A stretch of DNA of 64,000 nt, from positions 1,128,370 to 1,192,369 of the forward strand of contig NW_006767441.1 of the NCBI RefSeq assembly GCF_000264995.1. Direction: 5' to 3'. Under the pieces are notes generated by a model that ran no database searches, was not told where the DNA came from, and was given only the letters and a program-made list of their open reading frames with translations. Shown piece after piece: positions 43,268-54,700 of this stretch; within the stretch, counting starts at the first letter, position 1, and every line of letters begins with the position of its first letter. The position numbers were made by a program, and so were the translations under genes. Source of the stretch: Punctularia strigosozonata HHB-11173 SS5 (taxonomy: Eukaryota > Basidiomycota > Agaricomycetes > Corticiales > Punctulariaceae).

Positions 43268-46200
43268 TCACCGCGAATTGAAGAACCACGATGCCCGCTT
43301 CTGCCCAGATCTGCGCGTCCAACATTTACGTCAGTCACGGTCATCAACGTTGGTAAGAAAAACTTCCGCGCAAACCGCCGCGGTCACGCACCCTTCTTCG
43401 CTTTGCAGCCGTGCGAGCGGGTTCGCCGACGACGATCCACCGCCGCCGGAGATCGGCGTCGGCCCCGCCGTCGCCGCCGCGCTCCTCCCGCCGCCCCTCA
43501 ACGGCTTCGCGATCCTGCTCCCAAAGCTGAGCGTCGACCCCGCCGCCGCCTTTTGCGCTGCAAGACGACATGCTCATCAACACCACTCGCCAAGACGATG
43601 ATATGGATATCACTCACCGCGCGCCTGGTCTAGCCGCTCCTTGACCGCCTGCAGCTGCGCCTCGAATTTCTGATTCTGCACCGCCAGCCGCCGGTCAGCG
43701 TCCTGCAACAGCGCCTCCAGGTTCTGGATCCGCTCGTTCCTCGCCAGCAGTTTACGCTCCGCGATGCCCGCCTCCTTCTTCAGCGCCGTGTTCTGGTCCA
43801 CGAGCTGCTTCTGCACCACCGTCAGCTGCTCCAGGTTCCGCTCCAGGAACGCCATCTTCTTCTGCTGCGCCTTGCTGTTGCTGTTCCGGATCACGTTGTT
43901 GTACTGCTCCCGGATCTCGTCCAGCTGGATCTCGAGCTCGACCACCTGCAAACAAGTCTTCAATGACGCCCCCCTCTCTGACATCACATCGAATCAATAC
44001 GCACCTTCTCGCAACGGTTCTGCAAGTCGCGCATGAGCGACTTTTTCACGCCGTCAAACTCGGCCAGCTGCACGCTGATCGCCTTCCGCGTCCGTTCGAG
44101 GTCCTGCGCGCTCTCCGCCAGGTTCTTGCCGCCTTCGACACCAGCAGTGGTGACCGCGAACGCACGCTGTAGTGTAGAACGAGCGTTATAAAAAGCCCTC
44201 GCAAATGGAATCCCACGAATCACAAACCTTCAGCTCTTCGTTCAACGACTTGAGGCTCTCGATATTCGCATGCGCGCTCCGCAGCTCATTCGCCTTAAGC
44301 TCGAGCTGCTGCTTCAGATCGTGCACCTCGCTAAAGTGCGCCTCGCGCTTGGCCGCGTACTGCGCTTCGAGCTTGTTCTGCCCAAAAAGAAAACAAAAAA
44401 GCACCACGTGTAAGCGCCGATACTCCGCGCCAACGAGACGAGATACACCGTACCTTGAGCTCCGCCATCGACTCGCCCACGTCCACGTTGCTCGTCTCCT
44501 CGTCGTTGATCGTCTTCTCCAGCAGCTCCTCGTATTCGGCCTCGAGCGCACCCACCCGCTCCTCGAGCTCGTCCCTTCGGCGCATGATCATCTCGTTCTC
44601 CTCCTGGCTCAACCGCAGCCGGTCCACCGTCTCCCGGAGCAGGTTCTGGCTCTCGCCAAGCTGTCGCCGCACCGCCGTGATGTCCTCTGCCGTCAGGCTC
44701 GCCACCGCCTCGTCTGAGTCGATCAGGTCCAGCTTGGCCAGTAAGCTCCGCAGCTGCTCGTCCTTCTCCGAGAACGCGCCCTGCTACAAACTCAGGCATC
44801 AGCCCGACGCACCGAGCACGGGAGGACCAGGCAGGGCTCACCGTATCGAACTTGGCCATCATCATCGCCATCTTCTCCTGCTTCCGCTTCTCCTTGTCCT
44901 CCACGCTCGCGTCCTTCTGGCTGCTCTTCAGCTCCGCCATCGTCTTGCGCACCTCCTCCAGCTCGCCCTTCGAATCCTGCAACTGTTCCTTCAGGATATC
45001 GATCGTGATCGCGCCCTCCTTCGCGTCGTAGCTCAGCCGCTCGACCTGCAACCGCAGCTCGTTCACCTGCCCAGACATCGCCTTGTTCTCCGCCGACAGC
45101 GTCCCTTCCTGCTCCTTCAAGAACTTGAGCTCCTCCCTGAGCTCCCCGGCCAACTTCTCCGCCGCCGCCAGCGCGCTCTCCTTCTCCGCCAGCGCGTCGC
45201 TCAGCTCGTTCTCCCGCCTCAAAAACTCCTCCCGCTCGTCCTTGTCCAGGCCGACGACCGTCGGCGTCTGCGGCCGCGAGCCGAGCTCGCCCTTGATGCT
45301 CTCCAGCGCCGGAATCGCCGGCGTCATGCTCCGCGCGCTCGACGGCGTCGGCGACGCCGCTGGCTTCTGCGCCGCCGCGCCCGACGCGGGCGCCTTACCC
45401 TGCTGCGCCCAGTTGGCCTCGTCCACGGTCCCGCCCGAGCGCCAGATGGCGACCTCCGCCTCGAGCGCCTCGACGTACTTCTGGTAGCTCGAATTGGCCG
45501 CCTGCGCCTTGGAGAGCAGTAGCTTGAGCTCCTGCGGAGAGAGCTCGGCGTTCACCCGCGCCGTGTTCTTGATCGACTTGGCGCGGATGCCGAAGCGCAG
45601 CGTCGAGAGCGTCTCCTGGTCGTTGTACGAGCACGGCGAGCAGTTGATGATCAGCGTCGTGCGCGAGTTGCCGCCGAGCGACTCTTGCAGGATACGGGTC
45701 AGCTTCGAGTCGCGGTAGGGGATGTGCTTGGACTGTGGAGGGGAGGAAGCTCCGTTAAAGACGCAGCTGGGGACAAGGGTAGAGAACGTGCCTTCGAGTC
45801 CGTGAGCGCGTTGATAACCATGCCGAGCGCGGAGAGCGACTTGTTGATCTTCTTCGCCTCCTCGAGCGTCTGGCCCGACGCGCCCGTCTTGCCGACCTTC
45901 TCCGAGCCGGCCAAGTCGACGAGGTACAGGTTGCCCGTCTTCTGCGCACCCGTTTCCGTATTCCGTTGGATGATGGTGATGAGGAAGATCGAGTGCGAGC
46001 GCGAACTCTCGGCGTTCATGTCTACAAAAGGCATTAACTACCTTCTCAGAAGGGGAGACGGTGGAACCCACTGGTTGCGGAGACGATGCGGGCTTGACCG
46101 CCCTGTCGCATGATCTCGTACACCTCCCGCGCACTGCTCACATAGTAATCGGACAGATTCTTCACGTACACGCCCTTCGACTTTTCCTCGTGCACCTGCA

Positions 46201-46988
46201 GGTTATCGTTCTGGGCTGCACAGAGCTTAGCGCATACACTCTGGGTGTAGATCAGGACATCACGAGGGCGACTCACGCGCGAGGAGATCACGAATGCGTT
46301 CTAAGTAGATCTCCATGTAGGACACCTTGACGAGATATTCCAGGCTAGGGTCCGATTCCACGATGGACTGGAAGATCTGCTCAGTTATTCGCGGGATTAT
46401 ACCCTTCAGATCTTCTGAGTCGAGATCGGCGCCCTATTGACATGTTCAGTGCGCAATCAGCGAAGTTGAACTAGGAACGTGCCATCATCGTGAAAGTCTT
46501 CCCGCTACCGGTTTGGCCATACGCGAATACTGTACCGTTGTATCCATCAAGCACATCTGCATCCTGACGTTAGCGCTCCGAAGGAACACGGTGGGTTGTA
46601 CCCGATGGGAATGCATGGGGATGATAAGGATGATCTCACCCTTGACGATGCTACGGAACACAATAAACAGGTAAATCATGAAAGAAATCGGTCGTGGACG
46701 TACTCCTTCACTCCGTACTCAAATATCTCCTCCTGCCTCGTCCCCATCGGGAACACCCTGTCAAAGGTGAACCCACCCGCTTCTGCGCCAGTCGCGGTCT
46801 TCATCTTCACCGTCTGCAAGTTCTCGTCAAAGTCGACGACGATGCTGCTGCCCTCCCGCATCTCCAGGGAATTTGGAGGCCGAAATCTGTCGCATTGAGA
46901 CGAATAACGCGCTCAGACAGGCACGATGAACCGGCAGCAGCCACGGGGTTACGCACCGGCAGATAACCTTGATGTTGGTCGAAGCCAT
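43268..46988 (-). CDS. Conventional kinesin heavy chain (kinesin-1)
   Basis: Plus-end microtubule motor carrying vesicles and organelles along hyphae. ATG 46986-46988 starts [11 protein letters not shown], then [20 protein letters not shown]. Motor motifs: P-loop [28 protein letters not shown], switch [12 protein letters not shown], switch [17 protein letters not shown], and [20 protein letters not shown]. The neck reads [19 protein letters not shown] long coiled-coil stalk follows. The tail holds [18 protein letters not shown], typical of fungal kinesin-1 tails, and after a last intron ends [10 protein letters not shown]-stop at 43268. About 1,000 aa, over ten introns. It lies directly downstream of kinesin-5 on the same strand. 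Confidence 0.93.
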
Positions 46989-47349
46989 GGCTATCGGACG
47001 CCAACGGAAGGTAGTATATTGTCGTGTAAGGCTCTAATGCGCCTCGAGTCGCGTCTGCAGACGCCGTAAGTCGGATTCTAGTCGTGAGCCGAAGGAGCGA
47101 GGTCGTGAAGGGGTATTGCGCGAGAGAGAGAGTCGTGGCTGGTCTATTTGCTCACGTCGCGATCGCGACTCGGCTTACGCGCGCGCAACGAGGCGCCGCG
47201 GGCCACTGCGGACGGCACGAGCTTGTGCTGAATTGATATCCTCGTCCCCTACAACTGTTGATTGTATAGATATGTACATCATAATAGCAGGATGTCTACA
47301 GGTACAGTATAATAAGGATAGATGGTGAGTATGGATACCAGGGATGTGT
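46989..47349. promoter_or_regulatory. Kinesin-1 promoter and kinesin-5 3' region, with Pumilio-type site
   Basis: 361 bp between two minus-strand genes. On the minus strand it contains TGTACATA (47278-47271), 71 nt past the kinesin-5 stop, fitting the Pumilio response element UGUANAUA. Confidence 0.45.
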
Positions 47350-50300
47350 CTATCGCACACGTCTGCTCCGCGCAGGAACGTTCGAGGACCGTTCCCTCAA
47401 GGTTCCCATCTTGGGTAAGCCCGATTTGGATAGCTTTCCAACAATCTTCTTCAATGGTACCACTGGAGGTGCTATAGTTGATGCCGAAGACACAGAGGAC
47501 ACCGAGGATGCCAAAGCAGGAGACATGTCCTCGTTAAGCAGTGATGACGGCGCCTCTTCTGCCAGGACCTCCTGCCTTGGTGGCGAACTGGGCATCTCTT
47601 CGAGAGGAGGCGATATTGGCGTGGTTTCCACCCGCACGGCTATAGGAGTGTCCTCGTCGAGCAGGGAGAAAGGCGCCTCATCAGCGACATCGACGTCCTC
47701 TTCGTCGTCAGGGAGCGGCAAATGCTCGGCGGTGAAGGTTTCGTCTCCAACCGAAGAGCTGCCGTTCTGGCGCCAGTCGCGCAACAGAGCGTCCCGAGGC
47801 TTCGCCAGCTCCCACCGATCGACGTATTTCCAACTGCGCTTTGAGGGTGTAGCTCCTGTTGGCCTGTCTTCTCTTGTCCCTTGTTCGACGATGGCCTGCG
47901 TAGCCTGCCTCGCCGACGAGACGTACGAAGTTGCGCTTGAGTGGAATGACTCCGTCATGTTGTAGAGCGTATTGCCCTGAGGTCCGTAATCAATATTGGC
48001 GAATCCATACGCAGGAATAACGTAGTATTCACCTCGGAGATGACCTTGCCCATCGCCGCCCCGATGTTCTTGGATGTGGACGTCATCCCTTGCTGAAGTG
48101 TGCGATACCCGGACTGCGCGTCGGCTGCTATCTGGTTTGTAGCATCCAACCGTGCGCGCTTTGCTCGGTTGAACCGGTCATGGGCTGTATGGGGCGTTCA
48201 ATACACCGTGAAATTGCACAGTGACTAGCGTACCTCCAGCACAAGCAGTGTTCAAAGCTTGCGTACTTCGTTGGATATCGGTTGAATAGCTCGCAACAGA
48301 GGCCGACACTTGATCCCGAATTGCAGCAGCTCCGTCTTTGACCGCGCTGTGCGATGCGACCAGCGACTGCGTTGCCGAGGTGAGAATAGCAAGAGACGAT
48401 GGTTAATAGGAATACCGACTTTGAGTACGCCGTCTCGAGTCCTCTTGCCTTCTCCGGAGCGTTTCTCCAGTGACTCGGACCATGTCTTCCCCCTCTCCGT
48501 CATCTGGGCGATCCCTTTCGAATGTGCTTGGGTGAATTCCGACATGTTTTGCTCTGCCACGTCGTTGCTGTCATGGATGACCTTGAAGGTCTCGCGCAAG
48601 CTACGATCCCGCTCGGCGGTAAACTCTCCCAAAAGGCCCGAGACGCGTTGCAGCAAATCATCCCGTGCCCGTTCAGCATCGACCTTCTGCGTGTCAAGCA
48701 GCTGCACCAGGAGAGCGTTTTGCTCTCGTAACCGTAGTACTTCCGCGTTGACGACGGTATCTGTCATGTTCTTAGCAGCCAAGGCCGATTTGCGCTCGTC
48801 CTCAATGAACTGCTGCGCCTCCCGTATGATGGTGTCAATCAAGGACGCAGTAGACTTAAGCGCCCTCTCCGCCTAACAATCATAGAGGCGATCAGAAGTC
48901 GACGCGGAACTCTGGAGGGGAACTCGCACTTACGGCGACATGTGCAGCAGAATCGGCGATTTCGACGTCGCTGCACATAGCTTCGCATTTCTTGCGCAAG
49001 CCGTCTGCCCATGAGCCGAAGCCTGTCTTCAAGCCTTCCACCGTGTCGTCCACCGTGGTTTGTATGGTCCTGACAGCTTCGCCCACGACCTGATCCTTCG
49101 CTTGAACGACGCCAAGAAGTTCTTGAACTTTCCTCAGCTGCTCGTTTATCTTATCGCAGTGCTGATTAAGGACTTGCTGCTCTTTGTGCTGATACTGTTC
49201 GGCTTCCGTGCGCAACTGCAAAGCATGATGGGTCGATGTCTTGAAGAATTCTTCAAGCTTGCTTGAAAGGCCTGACAAATCCCCAGCGAGGATCCTGCCG
49301 TGACTCAGGACGACCTTCGCATTGGCTCCCAGCACCCCCGACTTGCGGTCTACAGAGAAACATGAACTTCAACACGGTTGCAAGAACAACAGACCGACCA
49401 AGTTTGTCAAAGAGCGCGGCGAGATCCCTCAAGCTCTCGTGAGCCACGTCCCGGAGCCCGGTCGCAACACCATCCAAGCTTGTCTCGCTGGTCTGGTAAG
49501 CTTTCCGCACAACCACCTCTTCCTCGAGCGCGCCCTTTACTTTTCGCAACTCCCGCCCCCTGACTTCCAACTCCTTCTCCCGCCCTTCCAGGGTCTCTTG
49601 CGTCTTCTTCAATTCTCCTTCCCGCTTCATGAGCAAAGACATGCTCTGCTCGAACTCTTCGCGCACGCTCCTGAGCTGACTTTCCACCATTTCGACCTGT
49701 CGCCGCGCCTCCTCCATCTCCGTCTTCGCCAGCTCCTGCTCCGCGCTCATCTGCGTCCACGTCTCCTCGCTGAAGAATATGCCATTCTTCTCACGAGCGG
49801 CTAGAACGTCCGCCTTCAGCCTCTCGATCTCCGCGACGTACTCCTTCAGCAGCGCGTTCCGTGTCATCCGCTGGTTGACCTCCGGCTTGTTGCGTATCGA
49901 CTTGGCGCGCATGGCATAATCGAGGGTTGATAGCGTTTCTTCCATGTTGGAGCGTGCAGGAGATACAGTTGCCACGATGCAGGTCTTTGTCCGACCACCT
50001 AGCGAATCCTGCAGTAATCGTGTGAGCTTCGACTCCCGATATGGTACGTAGGATGCGCGGTCGACGAGCGCATTGATGACCCGTCCGAGCGTGAGCAAGC
50101 TTTGATTAATCATGCCGGCCTCGCGCGCCCGCTTGTTCTCCGCTCCTGACCGCCCAATGTTCTCCGACCCAGCCAGGTCGACCAAGTTCATCTTGCCGAC
50201 GCGCAGAAGGTCGTCGCCGAGCGATGAGGTCTCTTTGGTATGTACTGTGATGGAGAAAACCGAATGAGAGCGACTTGAATGGTCGTTGAACTTTGTCGCC

Positions 50301-51264
50301 GCGATCTGTCTGCGTTGACTGCCCTTCGTGAGGACAGCCATCGCGTCTTTCGCGTCCTTCACGTTCACCTCTTGAAGGCCCTGGATGAACACGCCCTTCT
50401 TCGACGCGTCTTCGAAGATCTTCAGACCGCCGTCCTGTAGATCCTTTGATGACGTGCCCCGACCCATTGGCTGGGTAGATCCAGCAGGCGCGGAGAGTTC
50501 AGGCGCGAGCAGATCCCGTAGCTCCTCGTTGTATAATTCGATAAGAGAGACTTTGACGCTGTAGTCCACCACCGTTGCCTCCAATTGATGGAACAGGCGA
50601 AAGAGCACGCGTGGAATCATCCCAGCTTGGGGCGACGGGTTGCCCAAAGGCGTCGGAGAAAGGTCGCCTTGCATCGTATACCTTTATAGGGATAAGCAAG
50701 ATGAGGAAATTATAGAGATCCTGCTCACGTCTTTCCAGTCCCCGTCTGACCATATGCAAATAGCGTGCAGTTGTACCCCTGCAGCACCTCCTCCAGCATC
50801 GGTGCCACGACGTCTTGATAGACCATGGCCTGATCTGCTTCAGGGCCGTATACCAAGTCAAAAGGGTATGTTCGAGTAGGGGGTAGTGTGACCAATCCTA
50901 AGCTTGAGACCGGAGCGGCCGTTTCGATAGAAAGCTCCTGACTACGGGCTCCCTGCGAGCTGACGATAATAGGCGAGTTTTCCTGCACTTCGCGGTCTGA
51001 TCGGCGACGGCAACGGATGACCACCTTGATATTAGTTTCTCCATGTTCATCCGCCTTCAGATTGGTGCCTCGTCTCTTGGGAGATGTCGGGATGGTTGAG
51101 GGTGCGAGTGAATCCTGAGGCTGGAAGGTATCTTCAACAGGTGTCGGCACTGAACGTTGAGATGGACCGGGTTTAGACATAGCAGATTGGGATCGCGCAG
51201 GCTGAGGTGCCCCGCCGCCATTAGTTGTTCGACTTCGCGCCGATGGAGCGCGACGAGTAGCCAT
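47350..51264 (-). CDS. Kinesin-5 (BimC/Eg5/Cut7 family)
   Basis: Homotetrameric motor that slides antiparallel microtubules to build the bipolar spindle. ATG 51262-51264 starts [20 protein letters not shown]. Motor motifs: [21 protein letters not shown]-loop GQTGTGKT, switch [12 protein letters not shown], switch [17 protein letters not shown] and [17 protein letters not shown]. The neck reads [20 protein letters not shown] long coiled-coil stalk leads to the tail BimC box [20 protein letters not shown], which carries a candidate Cdk1 TP site. An acidic Ser/Pro tail ends VPARSRRVR at 47350-47352. About 1,190 aa. Confidence 0.95.
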
Positions 51265-51481
51265 AACGGCTATCTCGAGAAAATAGACAGGATATGTGTG
51301 CTCCAGACCGATTCGGAAAGCTCGTGTCGCGTCAACCAACTCGGAACGGTCACGTGATCGAGCTCAGACGGCAGGTCCGGGCCGGAACTTTACGACATAT
51401 ATCATTGCGGCGCGAGCTGCGTAGTAGCCTGTACCACCGAAAGTTGCTTCGCTGGCTACCTAGTATGTAGGTCTGAAAAGC

Positions 51482-51487
51482 AAAAAA
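51482..51487 (-). terminator. RNA polymerase III terminator of the tRNA
   Basis: Six T residues on the minus strand, 5 nt after the discriminator base of the tRNA. Confidence 0.8.
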
Positions 51488-51492
51488 TATTA

Positions 51493-51589
51493 TGCTCCCA
51501 GTGAGGATCGAACTCACGACCATTGCATAATCATGCAATACACAATGTATCCACATAAGTACAAAGCGCTACCACTGCGCCATGGGAGC
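51493..51589 (-). tRNA. tRNA-Ile (anticodon UAU) with 25-nt intron
   Basis: Reads AUA codons. On the minus strand the acceptor stem GCTCCCA pairs with TGGGAGC, with discriminator A at 51493. D stem GCGC/GCGC; anticodon stem TTGTA/TGCAA; T arm GTGAG-TTCGATC-CTCAC. The loop CTTATG gives anticodon TAT at positions 34-36. A 25-nt intron (51529-51553) sits after position 37, the canonical place. Mature length 72 nt. A box TGGCGCAGTGG and a B-box-like AGTTCGATCC are present. Confidence 0.92.
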
Positions 51590-51716
51590 CTCAGTGGGCT
51601 TTCAGCCTATGCGTAAATAGCCGGTAAATTGGGACCACAGTGTTTCGCCACCGACCTCAACTCTTTCGCGTCGCCACTTTCGGCGATCGCAACTCTTCTG
51701 CTTGCCCATTGGACCT

Positions 51717-54700
51717 ATGACTGGTCCCAGCCCTCCCAACCTCGATGTTAATGGCAGGCGGCCCGACATTGACTCAACACTTTTGTCTCCTGTATTCGAA
51801 AACTCGCACAGATATGCATCCCGGAACTCAAGAGATGTACCACTGACCCGACCATCCATCTCAGATGACGCCCTCAGCGATGGCGAAGTCAGCCCCGTCT
51901 CGCCCAGATTACCCTCCTTCTCCATCCCACGACCGTCTCACAAACCTCGTGCAGAACTGCAGAAACTCCTCGCTCACTCTCTGGAGCAGCTGCGTCGCCG
52001 GCCGAAACCGCCTTCCGTATTCGATCAGTTCAAGCAGGGTTCGGCGAACGCGGATGACATAGGGACTGGTTCTGTGGCAGAGACTCTCCGGGGAGCCGTT
52101 AAATTCAAATCCGCAAGGGCGAATGGGGAAGGGCGAGCGACAGGTCAGGACGAAAGTGACGATGAAGATGACGGAGCTGTGTTTTCTACGAACAGAACTT
52201 GTGAGCTGCTTTCACAGATGCAGGAGGTACTCGCAGTTGCGACCGAAGTCTTTGATAGCGAGTATGTTCACCTCATCAACACTGTTATTGAAGCTGAGGA
52301 TGATGAACTCGCACTAGACGAATAGGAGCTAATGACGGCGTTCGCAACTCGCTAAATCGTATCTCCCCCTTTCGCTTGCGACGATTTAGTGCGCAGAATA
52401 CGCGGAACCGTTCTCGCTCACCTTCTCCGAATCCCAACACTGCCGTGCAGTCTTCTGACTTGACACTCGAAATATTGGACGTATTGAGTTCGATCATCTC
52501 CGAAGATTGTCGATATCAGATATCTTCGCCTAGACCGTTCCGACCTCCAAATGCTCTGCAGGCCATGTCCCTCGAGGTGGCCAGATATATGACTCGCGTT
52601 AATGCCCGCAGTCCCGAGATCTTGGCACAAATTTGCTATGCCGTGCTCCCAGCATTCTCCACCTTTCGAAAGCAAATGTGGCCACGGCTGCTGTTATTCT
52701 TTGAGGAGCTTCTTCGCCTCATGCTGGACATACTTGAGAACGAGCGCTGGGTGGAGAAAAGCACCTCCGCGCTTGAGAAGTCAGAACTAGGTATATTCTG
52801 ATCTTCGATTAGAATTGTGTGCGCTTTATCTGACTGGCTGGTCAGATGACCAAGAGGAGGATAATGACCCTGCGCCTGTTGCCATCACGGTGCAGGAAGC
52901 AGACGACGACACCGAGAATCCTTTCCTAGTGCATAACACACTCTCATGGGCTCCATGGACGCCTACAGGGAAAGAAAACCCGACTCTTGTCTCGGCTACT
53001 TCTCCCTTGCAGTCGTTGTCCGTATACCACATCTCGTCCGTGGTGTCCAACGTACTGGCAACGGCCCTCGAGCATCTGGAGTTTACCTCGCCGGACGATC
53101 ATACAACTGCTCAGAGCTTCTATTCGCTTTTCGAAACGATGATGCAGGCGAAAGTTGACATCTACTTGGATCTGCTCAGCGTCGTTGCCTATCACTCGGA
53201 GAAAGCAAGATTTGGGTCTTTGTCACTGTTGTCTCGCTACTGGCCGAAGTCGCTGGGTCATACATTCGTCAGTAGACCGCTGAGTGTTCATGCGAATGCA
53301 AATCCGCCCTATCACACCCTTCATGGTCACACCCATCAGTTCCTCCCCTGGCGTTTCCCTCCACAGACATCTCCTTCGCCGTCCGAGTGTTTGACGCCAC
53401 TGCATTGTTTAGTCTGGAAATGTAGAAGACCCATAGAAGGCTTTGGATTGTTCTGCCCGTTCTGCTTCTGCGCTGTTCATCTCGACTGTTACGACTATCC
53501 TGATGGTTACTCGGAAGCACACTACAGGTCCACTACCGATGGCACCGGCAAACTCGTTATCCAGAGATTCTGCGACGTTGTTCCAGCGCGCAACGACAAA
53601 GCAATTGATCAGATACACGTCGACCACCATCATTTCCGTCTCACAAGCCTTTTCTCTCTGACACTGTGTTTTCATTGTCGGGAACCACTCTGGGGCTGTG
53701 CCGCTCAAGCATACCGATGCGTGACCTGCAACCATTTTGCACATCGTTCTTGCCTGACGGAGATCATGTTCCGTGGAATATCACTGCCGCGGTGTCGTTC
53801 GCAGCCCCTTGACGCTTCGCACATCACCATCGAGTACGACGTGCTCAGACATTCCTTCGTTAGAAGCCATAAGGGGCTCTTGCTTACTAAAGCCGACCTG
53901 GAACAACGTACATTCGAGGAAATCTCCGTGCTCCATGCCGTGCTATGGCTTGAGATGCACATACTCGATCATGGCACTGCTCAGAGCTCTGTCGCCGTCT
54001 GCCGCCATGGGACTCGTTTGGATAAACTAGACGAGTTTGAGCTTCACTATTGCGTGAGGCTATACGAGGCCTACCTCGGAACCAGCCGCCTTCAGATCTC
54101 GTCTGCCGTGACCGATTATATGGAAGAGAACGGCGTCAACACGACAGATTTCTCGATGTACTTTGACTGGCCGCTCATTACGTACATCACCACAGTGATC
54201 AAGACGCCCTTCGATCGGGCCCATCTTCCAGGCGGCACTCCCCCTGGATTGCTTAGCGTCAATCCTGATCAACTTATGGACGAAGTCGAGTCGGACTCCT
54301 CATCGCAACCCGCTGAGATGACCAATCTGGCCCATCTGCGCGATGCATTGGGGCATGTTATCGGCCTACAGTCGGAAGCTGCCGCTCGACACTTCCTCGA
54401 TCATCTACACAATCTGGGCCTTATAACACGAACAGATGGCAACCCACTACTCTTTGACGAGGACGCGCGGCCGTTCGAAGTGCAATGCTCCTTTCCTCTT
54501 CCTCTTGGCCTGGATTTATCGTCCGAAGTCGAGACTCTATTTGGTGCTGTCGAGGCTTGTCTTTCCGACCTGGACATCAGCATGAATGAGGCTGGCTTTC
54601 TGCTGTTGTTGCGCCGGCTGTGGCCTAATGGGATGGCTACCGATTACGCTCTGCGAAGGCTTGCCCGAGCTGTGGTTGCCTGGGTGGTTGCAGAAGTACG

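Noticed and set aside
43344-43613. Gly/Arg-rich frames around the kinesin-1 3' end.
   Set aside because: They are shadows of the kinesin-1 tail exon, whose true frame gives [18 protein letters not shown] and the conserved WFFNSR end.
44455-45522. A 355-codon plus-strand frame opposite kinesin-1.
   Set aside because: It is an antisense shadow of the GC-rich coiled coil; no motif or start context supports it.
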